From: a bacterium
GTDB taxonomy: Bacteria > Vulcanimicrobiota > Vulcanimicrobiia > Vulcanimicrobiales > Vulcanimicrobiaceae
Direction: 5' to 3'
DNA: 61,680 bases
Assembly (NCBI GenBank): GCA_021790895.1
Contig: JAJYFM010000003.1
Location: forward strand, 1-61,680
This document shows positions 44,137 through 52,943 of the stretch, in pieces. A model generated the notes under the pieces. The model was not told the origin of the DNA. It saw nothing but the letters and a program-made list of their open reading frames with translations, and did no database searches. The position numbers were made by a program, and so were the translations under genes. Numbering within the stretch: the first letter of the stretch is position 1; each line of letters opens with the position of its first letter.

Positions 44137-45029
44137 TGAACTGCCCGACCTGTCAGGCCGCGATTCCAGCGCAAGCAAAATTTTGTCCGAATTGCGGCGC
44201 CCCTGCGGCGACCGTCGCCGAAGTCGGAACCTATACCGAACCGATCGGCGAGACCGATAATCCGAAGCAGACGATTCAGATCGGCGACTGCTCGATTCGC
44301 ATCGAGGGACAGTTAGTACCGGTCGTCGACGTCGAGCTCGGAAGCAATGAGACGGTCTATTTCGAGCACCACATCGTCCTCTGGAAGTCACCGCAGATCC
44401 GTTTGGGATTCATGGGGCTGCAGAATGCGGCGCAGCGATTCTTTGCCGGGCTGCAGATCTTTATCTCGACCGCCGCGGGCCCGGGAAATATCGCCTTCTC
44501 ACGGGAGGCGCCGGGGCAGATCGTCGCGCTGCGGCTCACGCCGGGGCAATCGATCGACGTGCGCGAGCATCAATTTCTCCTGGCGACCGGCGAGATCGAA
44601 TACAGCTACTACTGGCAGCAAGGATTAGCGAACGTCCTCTTTTCGCGCTCCGGGCTCTTCATCGATCGATTCGTTTCCCGCGCGCGCGAAGGCGTGTTGC
44701 TGATCCATGGATACGGAAACGTTTTTGAAAAGACGCTTGCGGCCGGAGAGATGCTCGACGTCGAACCCGGCGGCTGGCTCTGGAAAGATTCCAACGTGCG
44801 CATGGAGACGGTAAGTGTGTTGCAGAGCGCGGGCGGCGGTGGATTGCTCGGAGCGCTCGGTGCCGCCGTCGGCGGATTTGCGTTACAGATGAATCGCTTC
44901 TACGGCCCGGGGCGCATCGGGATCCAGTCGATGACCTATCACGAGCCGGCGGCTGAGGGGCAGACGCAGGTCGGCGGAACGAGCAATATCGGCAACGTGC
45001 TCGGCTCGCTCTTCGGCAATAAACAGTAG
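44136..45029 (+). CDS. Zinc-ribbon AIM24-family protein
   Basis: 297 residues. An N-terminal zinc ribbon (CPTCQ...CPNCG, Cys at about 3, 6, 17 and 20) is fused to an AIM24/TIGR00266 domain (about 50-270) with repeated beta strands and a Gly-rich GGGGLLGALGAA turn. AIM24 proteins are of unknown function in bacteria. ATG overlapping the panE stop. Confidence 0.85.
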   Translation: MNCPTCQAAIPAQAKFCPNCGAPAATVAEVGTYTEPIGETDNPKQTIQIGDCSIRIEGQLVPVVDVELGSNETVYFEHHIVLWKSPQIRLGFMGLQNAAQRFFAGLQIFISTAAGPGNIAFSREAPGQIVALRLTPGQSIDVREHQFLLATGEIEYSYYWQQGLANVLFSRSGLFIDRFVSRAREGVLLIHGYGNVFEKTLAAGEMLDVEPGGWLWKDSNVRMETVSVLQSAGGGGLLGALGAAVGGFALQMNRFYGPGRIGIQSMTYHEPAAEGQTQVGGTSNIGNVLGSLFGNKQ

Positions 45030-45030
45030 T

Positions 45031-45045
45031 CCGCTCGGCGAGCGG
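45031..45045. terminator. Weak hairpin between convergent genes
   Basis: CCGCTC-GGC-GAGCGG forms a 6-bp stem in the 22-bp gap between the AIM24 gene and the convergent lipoprotein gene. There is no U-tract on either strand, so a terminator role is only suggested by position. Confidence 0.3.
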
Positions 45046-45051
45046 GAGCGC

Positions 45052-45771
45052 TTAGGCTTGCGGCATCATGCGTAGCAGGCGGATGCTGCCGTTGCGAACG
45101 ACGATCGAGATGCCTTGTCCGTTCGCTTTTCCGATGACCCCGTCGATGCGCTCGCTCGTTCCCTTCGAGGTGCCGCGTAGTCCATAATTCGTGAAGATCG
45201 TTCCGTGCGCGGTTTGCATGTGAACGTGAAACTGCGCGTTCGCCGCGACGAAGAGCGTGACGTCGCCCTTGTCGACGTGAAAATGCAGTGTTCCAGGCCA
45301 GGCGAGCGCACCCATCGTGGCGGTGATATTCCCCACTCCGACACGCGCCTGCGCGTAGCCGTCGAGCAGAGCGTGGATGCTGCCGCGGCGCGTTGCGAGG
45401 TCGGCGTTCCCGCCGACGTTGCTGACGTCGATATCACCGCCGGCGCTGCGCACGACGAGATCGACGCCGGGGGGAACGCGAACCAGTAGATCGGCGAGCC
45501 GCGACGGTGCATTGACGACGATGCCGCGTGCATCGGGGACGATGCTCGGTGGCGGCGGTAGCGCTGCAAGCGCGGTTGCTTCGATGGTGTAGGCCTGCGT
45601 CGGCTGCTTCGGGAGCGGCGCATAGGCCTCGACCTGCGCTCCGGCAACGCGAAGTTCCATGCGCATTCCGGGTTGCAACTCACCGACCGTGCGTACGTAG
45701 GGTGCCGATCCGCTACAGCCGGAGAGCGCGGTCGTCGAAAGCACCGCGAAAAGAAGAAGAGTCTGCTTCAC
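45052..45771 (-). CDS. DUF4097-like lipoprotein
   Basis: 239 residues with a lipobox (ALSGCSGS, Cys19). The mature part has beta-helix-like repeats (GGDIDVSNVGGNADLATRRG, then GSIHALLDG) seen in DUF4097 putative adhesins. It is probably on the cell surface or in the periplasm. ATGA overlap with the xerC/D stop, so co-transcribed with the recombinase. Confidence 0.75.
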   Translation of the reverse strand: MKQTLLLFAVLSTTALSGCSGSAPYVRTVGELQPGMRMELRVAGAQVEAYAPLPKQPTQAYTIEATALAALPPPPSIVPDARGIVVNAPSRLADLLVRVPPGVDLVVRSAGGDIDVSNVGGNADLATRRGSIHALLDGYAQARVGVGNITATMGALAWPGTLHFHVDKGDVTLFVAANAQFHVHMQTAHGTIFTNYGLRGTSKGTSERIDGVIGKANGQGISIVVRNGSIRLLRMMPQA

Positions 45772-46697
45772 CGCTCTTCGCTTCGGTCGCGCGGGTGCGC
45801 TTCCTCGTAATTGCGACGCATATGTTCGAGTGAGACGTTCGTGTAAATTTGTGTCGTCGCGAGACTCTCGTGGCCGAGCAGTTCCTTGATGGTCACGAGG
45901 TCGGCGCCATTCTCCAAAAGATGGGTTGCAAAGGAATGGCGCATGACGTGCGGGGTGACGTGTTTGGTGAGCCCTGAGAGCTTGGCATAGGTCTGGAAAA
46001 TCGCCCAGGCTTGCCGGTACGAGAGCCGCGTCTTGCGGCGCGACAGGAAGAGTGCTGAATCGGTCGAGCGCGGGCGCAGCCCCAAATAGGCGCGAATTGC
46101 CTCCGCGGCGGCGACGTTGATAAACACGGTGCGCTGCTTGTTGCCTTTGCCGGTGACGCGAAGCAAGCGGCGCTCGGTATCGACGTCGGAGAGATCGAGC
46201 CCGACGAGCTCGGCCCGGCGGATCCCGCTGGCGTAGAGCAGCTCCATAATTGCGGTGTCGCGCAGGCGCTGCTCGTCGCTCTTGCCGGCGATCCGCGTGC
46301 GCAACAGGGTGCCGACCTCGCGTTCGTTCATCACCTGCGGTAGCCGCTTCGCCGCTTTCGGCGGTGGGACGTCGGCGGCGGGATTATCGAGGCGCCGCCC
46401 CTCGCGGCGCTGCAAAGCATAGAACGAGCGCAAGGCGGCGAGTTTGCGGCGAACCGAGGTCGGGTTGTAGGCGCGAGGGCCCATGAGCTCCATAACGAAT
46501 CGGCGGATATCCGAGGGGGTGGCCGTCGCGATCTTTGCAAACGGCGTGCCTTGTATATGTCCCGGCTCTAAAAAAGCGCCGAATACCTCGATATCGCGGG
46601 CGTACTCCTCGGAGGTGCGCGGCGATTGCCCACGCTCGAGCCGGAGGTATGCGGCGAACTCCGCGACGAGCGGGTCGGTTGCCATATAGGAACTCAT
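45768..46697 (-). CDS. Tyrosine recombinase XerC/XerD
   Basis: 309 residues: an N-terminal SAM-like DNA-binding domain and a C-terminal catalytic domain. Catalytic residues: Arg in YASGIRRAEL, His/Arg in HVMRHSFATHLLENGADL, His in LLGHESLATTQIY with the nucleophile Tyr in TQIYTN. Length and the absence of mobile-element neighbours suggest a chromosome-dimer resolvase rather than a phage integrase. Start at ATG 46697; ATG 46685 is possible. Divergent from the permease by 51 bp. Confidence 0.93.
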   Translation of the reverse strand: MSSYMATDPLVAEFAAYLRLERGQSPRTSEEYARDIEVFGAFLEPGHIQGTPFAKIATATPSDIRRFVMELMGPRAYNPTSVRRKLAALRSFYALQRREGRRLDNPAADVPPPKAAKRLPQVMNEREVGTLLRTRIAGKSDEQRLRDTAIMELLYASGIRRAELVGLDLSDVDTERRLLRVTGKGNKQRTVFINVAAAEAIRAYLGLRPRSTDSALFLSRRKTRLSYRQAWAIFQTYAKLSGLTKHVTPHVMRHSFATHLLENGADLVTIKELLGHESLATTQIYTNVSLEHMRRNYEEAHPRDRSEER

Positions 46698-46748
46698 CGA
46701 TCTCAGCCCCTTCACTCACAGGATATCAACATCACCAAATCATTGTTT

Positions 46749-48008
46749 GTGGCTATTAGATTGCTTGTGGAAAGACTCCCGCCTGCCGGCGAAATCTTCT
46801 TGCTGCTGATTGTGCTCGCGGCGCTCGTGGGAATCATCGCGCGTCCATGGGGTAGCCGGGCGTGGCAGTGGAGCGTCGGCGCAGCGCTGCTGATCGAGGC
46901 GTTGCCGTTTCGAGCGAGTGCAACGGAGCTTTGGGCCGCCTGGTGGGGCGCGCGCGACGTCGCGTTTTTTTTGGTCGGGATTTTGACGATCGCCGAGGTC
47001 GCGACGCAGGCGCGGCTCTTCGAGGTCGCCGCCGAGCGCCTGCTTGCGCTCGCGCGGGGCAACCGGCTCGTCCTCCTCGCCTGGATCTTCGGGCTGGGGA
47101 CGCTCTGCACGGCGTTGCTTTCGAACGACACGACCGTCATCGCGCTGACCCCCGCGGTGCTGGTGCTCGCCGCCGCGGTGCGCGAGCGGGCCGCTCCTTA
47201 TGCCTACGCCTGTGCGCTGGTGGCGAACGGCGCCTCGTTCCTGCTGCCGATCTCAAATCCGGCGAACCTGCTGCTCTACGGAACGCATCTTCCGGCGCTG
47301 CTTCCCTGGCTGCGGCTCTTCTTCGTACCGAGCGTGGCGGCGCTGCTCATCAGCTTTGGCGCCCTCGCGCTGATCTTCCGTCGCGATCTCGCCGGGCGGA
47401 TCGAGCGCGATCTCGCGGTGGAGCCGTTGCAGGCGAACGAGCGCGCGGTTTTCGGAGCGGTGATTCTTGCGGTCGTGCTGCTGCTCGGCGCGAGTCTGCT
47501 GCGCCTACCGCCGGGGCTCGCGGCCCTCTGCGGCGCCTTGGTCGTCGTTGCGACCGCCGTGGCGACGCGCAGGTTCTCGCGCGCCGATCTCCGGCGCATC
47601 GATCTCGGAGTGCTGCCCTTCGTTGCCGGGTTGCTGGTAATGCTTGCCGCCGTCGAAGGGGCGGGGCTACTCAGCGGGTTGCGCGCCCTGCTGCATTCAC
47701 CCGCGCTCGGCGCTCCGTGGATCGGGGTGGCGGCGGCCGCGGCGAGCGCGCTTGCCAACAATCTCCCCGTCGCCGCTCTCGCCGCTACCTCGATCTCCTC
47801 GGCGCTCGCGCCGGGCGCGCACCGCGCGTTGGTCATCGCCATCGACCTCGGCCCGAACTTCGCGCTCAGCGGCTCGCTCGCGACCCTTCTGTGGGCGCAG
47901 ATGCTGCGCAAACACGGTCTGCGCGCCGGGGCGCGCGAGTTCGCGCGCATCGGTATCGCGTGCACGCTGCCGGCGCTCGCCGCCGCGCTCGCGCTTGCGC
48001 TGCGCTAG
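46749..48008 (+). CDS. ArsB/NhaD-superfamily (SLC13-like) ion permease
   Basis: About 419 residues with ten or more hydrophobic segments. LLSNDTTVIALTPAVLVLA and ALANNLPVAALAATS are the paired N-containing hairpins of the IT superfamily (arsenite, citrate and Na+/H+ carriers). Substrate cannot be assigned; no ars genes are nearby. GTG 46749 or 46767 are the likely starts; the open frame continues upstream into the xerC/D region. The stop shares CTAG with the convergent glycosylase. Confidence 0.85.
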   Translation: MAIRLLVERLPPAGEIFLLLIVLAALVGIIARPWGSRAWQWSVGAALLIEALPFRASATELWAAWWGARDVAFFLVGILTIAEVATQARLFEVAAERLLALARGNRLVLLAWIFGLGTLCTALLSNDTTVIALTPAVLVLAAAVRERAAPYAYACALVANGASFLLPISNPANLLLYGTHLPALLPWLRLFFVPSVAALLISFGALALIFRRDLAGRIERDLAVEPLQANERAVFGAVILAVVLLLGASLLRLPPGLAALCGALVVVATAVATRRFSRADLRRIDLGVLPFVAGLLVMLAAVEGAGLLSGLRALLHSPALGAPWIGVAAAAASALANNLPVAALAATSISSALAPGAHRALVIAIDLGPNFALSGSLATLLWAQMLRKHGLRAGAREFARIGIACTLPALAAALALALR

Positions 48009-48865
48009 TCGGCGAGCCAGTCTTCAGTCAACGTCAACCAAAATGCCAGCCCGGCGTAGGCGCCGTAGCTTTTGAAGTCGCGCTGGATCGCCGCATCGCT
48101 TCGCGAGCGTTTGCCGATGAGCCGCAGATAGGTCGGGCGTGTCCATGAATCGAGAATCAACGGGCGCGAGAACCCGAGGAGTTGCATCGCGTGCGCAACG
48201 GCATAGGGGCCGAACCCGCGCAGCGCGCTCAATCGCGCGGCGACCTCTTCTTCTTGTGCTCCGGTCGCCGCGCGCAGTGCTTCGGCATCAAACGATCCGT
48301 CTTCGACCTGCACCGCTAATTCGTGCAACGATCGCGCGCGATACCCCATGCGCACGCGATCGATGAGATACTGCGTGCCCGCCGCGGCGACGATTGCGGG
48401 CGTTGGAAAGGCACCGCCGCCGAGGTCGACGAGCGCGGCGACCATCCGGCGCGTCGCCGAGAACGCGCAGTTCGTCGAGCAGAGCGTTTTGACAAGATCT
48501 TCGAAGACGCTCGGTGAAGCGAGCAGTCGTCCGGCGCCGCGTCGTGCCCACGCCAACGGCGCATCCGCGGCAATCGCTGCATAGAACGGCGCGAGATTGA
48601 GATCGAGGCCGAACATCCGCGCGATCGCGCGGGAAAGCGCATCGCCTTCCGGCTTTGCGAGCGCGCTTGCGCATTCGACGCGTAGCACATCGCCGCGTTG
48701 TGCGATCGTCGTGTCGACGACGCGCCGAGCGAGGCGCAATCGCGTGCGCAACTGCAGCGGCTTCGCTTCGATCGTTGCCGGTGCGAGCGCCGCGCATCCG
48801 TGCGAGTAGAGCGTACGCGCGAAATCGATCGGCTCTCCCCCCGCACCGCGGAGCGGGAGTTCGAT
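48005..48865 (-). CDS. HhH-GPD superfamily DNA glycosylase
   Basis: Base-excision repair glycosylase of the OGG1/AlkA fold. The helix-hairpin-helix is in LSALRGFGPYAVAHAMQLLG and the catalytic Asp in LILDSWTRP. The segment IDFARTLYSHGCAALAP is the family's N-terminal region, but it lies before the first in-frame NTG codon (TTG 48751). The frame is open back to ATC 48865, seven bases after the upstream stop, so I draw it from there (286 residues). The start is not canonical and remains uncertain; a TTG start would lose 38 residues. Confidence 0.82.
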   Translation of the reverse strand: MELPLRGAGGEPIDFARTLYSHGCAALAPATIEAKPLQLRTRLRLARRVVDTTIAQRGDVLRVECASALAKPEGDALSRAIARMFGLDLNLAPFYAAIAADAPLAWARRGAGRLLASPSVFEDLVKTLCSTNCAFSATRRMVAALVDLGGGAFPTPAIVAAAGTQYLIDRVRMGYRARSLHELAVQVEDGSFDAEALRAATGAQEEEVAARLSALRGFGPYAVAHAMQLLGFSRPLILDSWTRPTYLRLIGKRSRSDAAIQRDFKSYGAYAGLAFWLTLTEDWLAD

Positions 48866-48872
48866 CGACGAG

Positions 48873-49331
48873 CTACGCGACGTAGGAGACGCTGACCGGT
48901 ACCCCGGCGGCCTCGGCTTGCGAGAGGACGCCGTAGATCGCTTCGAGCGAGATCTCCAACTGCGAGATATCGCGCGCGCTCACGCGCACCGCGGCAGCGT
49001 TACTCCAGAGAAGATCGTGCGCGCGTCGAAGCGCACTGCGCAAGCGCTGCGGCGTCACCTCAAGAACCGGCCAATCGAGCGCACCGCGCGCAGGCAGGAC
49101 GCGCCAACCGCGACCAAACGATCCGATGAGATCTTCGTCGGGGTCGAAGGCATGCGGAATCGCGCGTAAAACGTCGAGCGCCTCGCGATCGTCTTGCGAG
49201 GGAGCGTCGATGCTCTCGCCGAGGCGGAGAATGTAGTGCAGCAACGAGGGGTCTTCAAGCGTACACGCCCCCGCCGGCGACGCAACGCTCACCTGAACGA
49301 GCATCTCATCGCGGTCGTACGCATCACTCAT
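48873..49331 (-). CDS. Protein of unknown function
   Basis: 152 residues from ATG 49331. No known domain. The C-terminal half has helices with regularly spaced Leu and Ser (SALRRAHDLLW, ISLEAIYGVLSQAE), the N-terminal half is acidic. No signal or membrane segment. Divergent from glcF; the glycosylase frame begins within 10 bp of its stop. Confidence 0.7.
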   Translation of the reverse strand: MSDAYDRDEMLVQVSVASPAGACTLEDPSLLHYILRLGESIDAPSQDDREALDVLRAIPHAFDPDEDLIGSFGRGWRVLPARGALDWPVLEVTPQRLRSALRRAHDLLWSNAAAVRVSARDISQLEISLEAIYGVLSQAEAAGVPVSVSYVA

Positions 49332-49425
49332 AATGGGGCTCTTCTGCTTCCTCTTTCCGGGTTTCCTGGAACCTCTTGATTCGGGCGGCAGCATCGAGGT
49401 TCATGCAGGGCGAACTCCGCGCTCT

Positions 49426-50697
49426 ATGATCGATGCATCGCTCTACGACCGCTGCGTGCGCTGCGGGCTCTGCCTCACGAGCTGCCCGACCTATACGGAG
49501 ACGATGACCGAGACCTCGGGGCCGCGCGGCCGGATCGCCCTGATGAAGGCGGTCGCCGAGGGCGAGCTCTCGGAATCGGCCCCCGGCTATCGCGCCCAGA
49601 TGAGCGAGTGCCTCGGATGCCGCGCCTGCGAGGCCGCTTGCCCATCGGGCGTCCCCTATGGGGAGTTGATCGAAGCGGCGCGCTCCTCGTTGCGCCAACG
49701 GGAGGCAACGGAGCCCTCCGCGCCGCCGAAGCGGGGGGCGCGCGAACTCTCGCTACTGCTGCGCGCCGTGGAGCGTCCACGATGGCTACATACCGGTGCT
49801 CGCTTGTTACGCTTCGCTCAGCGCAGCGGTGCGCTGAAACTCGCCGCTCGCTCCGGCATGCTACGCGTGGTCGGGCTCGAGGAGGCGGTGCGGAGCGCTC
49901 CGCCGATCGATGCGCGCTTCGATATTCCCGACGATTCCGTCGTGCGCGCTCCGGTGAGCCGCGGGCGCGCATTTCTCCATCTCGGCTGCGTTGCGCAGTG
50001 CAGCTCGACCGGCATCCATCGTGCCGCAAGCAAACTTTTATTGCTCGCCGGGCTCGACGTCATGCGCCCGAGCGACCAGCGATGCTGTGGTGCGCTCGCC
50101 GCACACGCGGGCGAACGCGAGCGCGCGCAGGCGCTCGCGCGTGCGAATATCGTCGCATTCGAACGCAGCGGCGCCGATGTCGTCGCGATCGATGCTGCGG
50201 GCTGCGGGGCGCAATTGAAGGGCTATGTGCATCTTCTCGCCGAGGATCGGCAGTGGGCGACGCGCGCGACAGCGTTCTCCGAGCGCGTCCGCGATATTAC
50301 CGAGATTCTCGCCGGCAGCACGTTACCGGTGCCGACGCGCGCGATCGATGCGCGCATTGCGTACCAAGAGCCCTGTCATCTCGTGCATGCGCAACGCATT
50401 ACGAATGCGCCCAAGCAATTGCTGCGCAGCATCCCCGGCGTGCAACTCGTTGCGCTCGAGGAGGCGACGATCTGCTGCGGCGGCGCGGGCGCGTATGCGA
50501 TCGGCGAGCCGGAGATGTCGGCGCGGCTACGCGATCGCAAAGCCGCGGCGATTCGCCGCAGCGGCGCGAGTATTGTCGCGAGCGCGAATATCGGCTGCAT
50601 GTTGCAGCTCCGCGAGGCGATTGCACCGGTGCCGATACGGCACGTCGTCGAAATTCTCGCCGACGCCTACGAATCGGAAGCCGCGCTCGCGCAGTAG
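49426..50697 (+). CDS. glcF: Glycolate oxidase iron-sulfur subunit (GlcF-like)
   Basis: 423 residues. Two 4Fe-4S binding motifs (CVRCGLCLTSCP and CLGCRACEAACPSG) and two cysteine-rich CCG domains (QRCCGALAAH, TICCGGAG). It would pass electrons from GlcD/GlcE, but neither gene is in this window, so it is an orphan here and could serve another FAD oxidase such as lactate dehydrogenase. Start at ATG 49426; an open frame reaches 49333. Confidence 0.9.
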   Translation: MIDASLYDRCVRCGLCLTSCPTYTETMTETSGPRGRIALMKAVAEGELSESAPGYRAQMSECLGCRACEAACPSGVPYGELIEAARSSLRQREATEPSAPPKRGARELSLLLRAVERPRWLHTGARLLRFAQRSGALKLAARSGMLRVVGLEEAVRSAPPIDARFDIPDDSVVRAPVSRGRAFLHLGCVAQCSSTGIHRAASKLLLLAGLDVMRPSDQRCCGALAAHAGERERAQALARANIVAFERSGADVVAIDAAGCGAQLKGYVHLLAEDRQWATRATAFSERVRDITEILAGSTLPVPTRAIDARIAYQEPCHLVHAQRITNAPKQLLRSIPGVQLVALEEATICCGGAGAYAIGEPEMSARLRDRKAAAIRRSGASIVASANIGCMLQLREAIAPVPIRHVVEILADAYESEAALAQ

Positions 50698-51720
50698 CCG
50701 CTTGTCACGCCGAGTAGGCCGTTGTCACGCCGAGATGGGGATATCTCAGCAAAATGATAACGGGGCGCGAAAAAAGGTTGCTCTTCACGTTTACATCCGA
50801 GCCGAGATTCTCACCCACGCCTCTAAAAAAATCGTTTCATACCAAGCCATTGCAGCATCGCTGCGCGTAAAGACGTCTACCCCCAAAGGTTTAGAGAGCG
50901 CTCCTTGTGATTGCGTTTTAAAGGTGGGTGCTTGGTCGTTATGTTCGGTTGCCACGGCGGTGGGTGAGCGTTTGTACTCCCGCAACGTCGACTACTGTTT
51001 TTGGGCGCGCATCGCTTTGATAGCCGCGGGCGAAGTGATGCCTTCTACGCAACGAAGCGTTCCGAATGCGGCGGTATTTGAACGGGCGCTCCCGATAGAG
51101 AGCGGGCATCGTCCTATTCCCGAGGGTTGTTATTACAACCAGACATCGACCGGAAGAACCCGCAATGACTAAGACGAGTATGGTTCGTAGCGAACTCGCC
51201 GAGAAAAGGGGCTGACCTCCCTCGGCATTCCAGGAGATCTGACGCCATGTTTTCGCCCGCGGGAGCCTGCGCGGCTTCCCGCAGCGATGCGGATCCCGGT
51301 AAAGTTTTCTCTCGCTAAGTGCAAACGGCCTCATCCGAAGGATTCGAAGGGCAAGCCCCTGGCTGCTCCGAAGATTTTACCCTGGACGCGCCGCACTTTT
51401 TGGCTTTGCGAAGGGGGCCGTATGGACATTGCGGGGCTGAAACCACTCTTTGGGCAGCGAGCCGCCGCGGCCGATAAGAAGAGCTTCAATGGTAGATTTC
51501 GTCAGATCGACGGCAGCACTACGACAGCCGCGCCGGGTCCCGTAGATGCGGCGGTCGGAACCTACCACTACGACGCGACCTGTCGGCGTGAAGCCCATGT
51601 TGCTCGCAGAGAACCTTTCTTCAAAGACGTTTTTCGTCGCCGACCTCCCGGGTGCACGGTTCAGAATTCAGGACCGCATAGGTTCAAGTTTTCACGAGCA
51701 CAGCCCAAGAAAGGAGAGTC
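50698..51720. other. Gene-free accessory stretch
   Basis: About 1 kb with lower GC than its surroundings. It begins with tandem 20-bp units (TTGTCACGCCGAGTAGGCCG) forming one copy of the direct repeat. Several open frames exist on both strands, up to about 145 codons, but none has a recognisable domain, a good ribosome site or the codon bias of the neighbours. I treat it as non-coding or degenerate. An AGGAGAG site belongs to the lipoprotein at 51721. Confidence 0.6.
50706..50734 (+). repeat. 29-bp direct repeat, left copy
   Basis: CACGCCGAGTAGGCC followed by GTTGTCACGCCGAG, identical to 53293-53321. The unit itself contains an 11-base internal repeat (CACGCCGAG). The two copies bracket 2.6 kb containing a lipoprotein gene and an IS3 remnant, so they could be the footprint of an insertion or a dispersed genome repeat. 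Confidence 0.75.
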
Positions 51721-52836
51721 ATGAAACACCTGTTGATCGGCGTAGCGCTGGCAGCAGCGCTTGCTGCATGCGGTGGCGGAGGCGGGAGTGGCAATCCCCC
51801 ACCGACGCCGAACCCGCCGCCAGTCACTTCACCGCCATCATCACCGCCCACCAGTCCTCCTCCGTCAGTATCCCCTTCGCCGCTCGAGGTTGATGCCGCA
51901 CAAGTGAGCGGCGTGCGCACCATTACGGTGAAAGCACTCCTCAGCGCCAACGCGGGACTCACCGGACTCTCGGCATGCGGTGAACGCATCACCGGATTGG
52001 TCGGCGGACAGCAGGCTGTCTCCGACTCGCCGCTGTGCGATCCCGCTCACCCGTACCCGGGCGGGCAAGGTCCTGCTGGAAACAGCTGGATTTCCCCACT
52101 CACGCAGGTCAACGACGGAACGTATCTTACCGGTACGTTCCAATGCCAGAGCTCTGGAGGATGCCTCGGGATACTCGCCCTGGTGTATGCAAACGGAACA
52201 GCAACGTTCCTGAACCTCACGAATTCCGCCATCAATATGGCGGTTCAGGATCCGGCGTTCCAAGTCTTGGCAAGCACCGGTCAAGCGATAATGAACGATT
52301 CTCCAATGGGGGGTCAGCAGTTTCCGACGGTAGGAAGTCTGCTGGCGACGATTGGCGGATTTGCGTACGACTACCAGCCGGTGGAAGTACAGATTGACAC
52401 AAATGGTGTTGCTGGCATAGCAGTACATTCTGCCCTCGCCCTGTTTGGAACAGGGGCCGCACTCACCGCACAGCAAGGCTTCGTGCCGGATGGACAGACA
52501 CAAACTGTTGAGTTCTACCCGTGCCCGACGCTTGGTGCGTGTTCAGTCGGCCAAGTGGGAAGTCCTATAGCATCGGTGGCCTTCGGACTACTGAACTCAG
52601 GAAATTACCTGATCAATAACTGGCCGTATGCCACGGCAGGTGATTTATACGGTTTTGTCAACTTCACCGGCTTTACTGAACATTGCGGTTACTGGGGAAT
52701 TCAACAGGCTGGCGGTTCGCTGCTCGTGCTCTGGATATATCAGACGCAACAAGCACCATCCGGCGGGAACAACACCACGCTGGTTGCATATCCTGCAGGG
52801 GTGCAGCCACCGGAAAATTGCTCGTTTTTCGGTTAG
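51721..52836 (+). CDS. Gly/Pro-rich lipoprotein of unknown function
   Basis: 371 residues. Lipobox LAAC (Cys17) followed by a poly-Gly stretch and a Pro/Ser-rich linker of about 35 residues, then a globular part with several Cys. AGGAGAG 6 bases before the ATG is a strong ribosome site. Composition is less GC-biased than in the core genes, suggesting transfer. Followed by a clear terminator hairpin. It resembles the lipoprotein at 60837 in its signal and linker. Confidence 0.85.
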   Translation: MKHLLIGVALAAALAACGGGGGSGNPPPTPNPPPVTSPPSSPPTSPPPSVSPSPLEVDAAQVSGVRTITVKALLSANAGLTGLSACGERITGLVGGQQAVSDSPLCDPAHPYPGGQGPAGNSWISPLTQVNDGTYLTGTFQCQSSGGCLGILALVYANGTATFLNLTNSAINMAVQDPAFQVLASTGQAIMNDSPMGGQQFPTVGSLLATIGGFAYDYQPVEVQIDTNGVAGIAVHSALALFGTGAALTAQQGFVPDGQTQTVEFYPCPTLGACSVGQVGSPIASVAFGLLNSGNYLINNWPYATAGDLYGFVNFTGFTEHCGYWGIQQAGGSLLVLWIYQTQQAPSGGNNTTLVAYPAGVQPPENCSFFG

Positions 52837-52861
52837 TCCTTTTTGGAATCGCTCACACAAC

Positions 52862-52887
52862 ATGCCGCCTGAAAATTCAGGCGGCAT
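52862..52887 (+). terminator. Rho-independent terminator of the lipoprotein gene
   Basis: ATGCCGCCTGAA and its exact complement TTCAGGCGGCAT are separated by two A residues, 25 bases after the lipoprotein stop. The stem is GC-rich; the T-tract that follows is short (TTT). Confidence 0.75.
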
Positions 52888-52943
52888 TTGCTTGGTCGCG
52901 CGTCACCTTCAGGCTCATTTGCATCTCAGTGGGCTAGGTCCCG

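Noticed and set aside
45768-46697. xerC/D as part of a mobile element
   Set aside because: No att-like repeats, cargo or transfer genes nearby; size and motifs fit a housekeeping Xer recombinase.
46862-48148. 428-codon plus-strand frame over the permease gene
   Set aside because: Arg/Ala-rich shadow of the permease; it has no hydrophobic segments and extends past the permease stop into the glycosylase region.
50706-50734. Tandem GTCACGCCGAG units considered as a CRISPR array
   Set aside because: Only about one and a half units per site, with no spacers of regular length and no cas genes.
50225-51172. 315-codon frame running from inside glcF into the accessory stretch
   Set aside because: Its first half is a shadow of glcF; the second half has no domain, no start signal of its own and shifts in composition.
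51287-51724. 145-codon frame before the lipoprotein
   Set aside because: No domain and no good ribosome site; it runs into the lipoprotein start. Probably chance.
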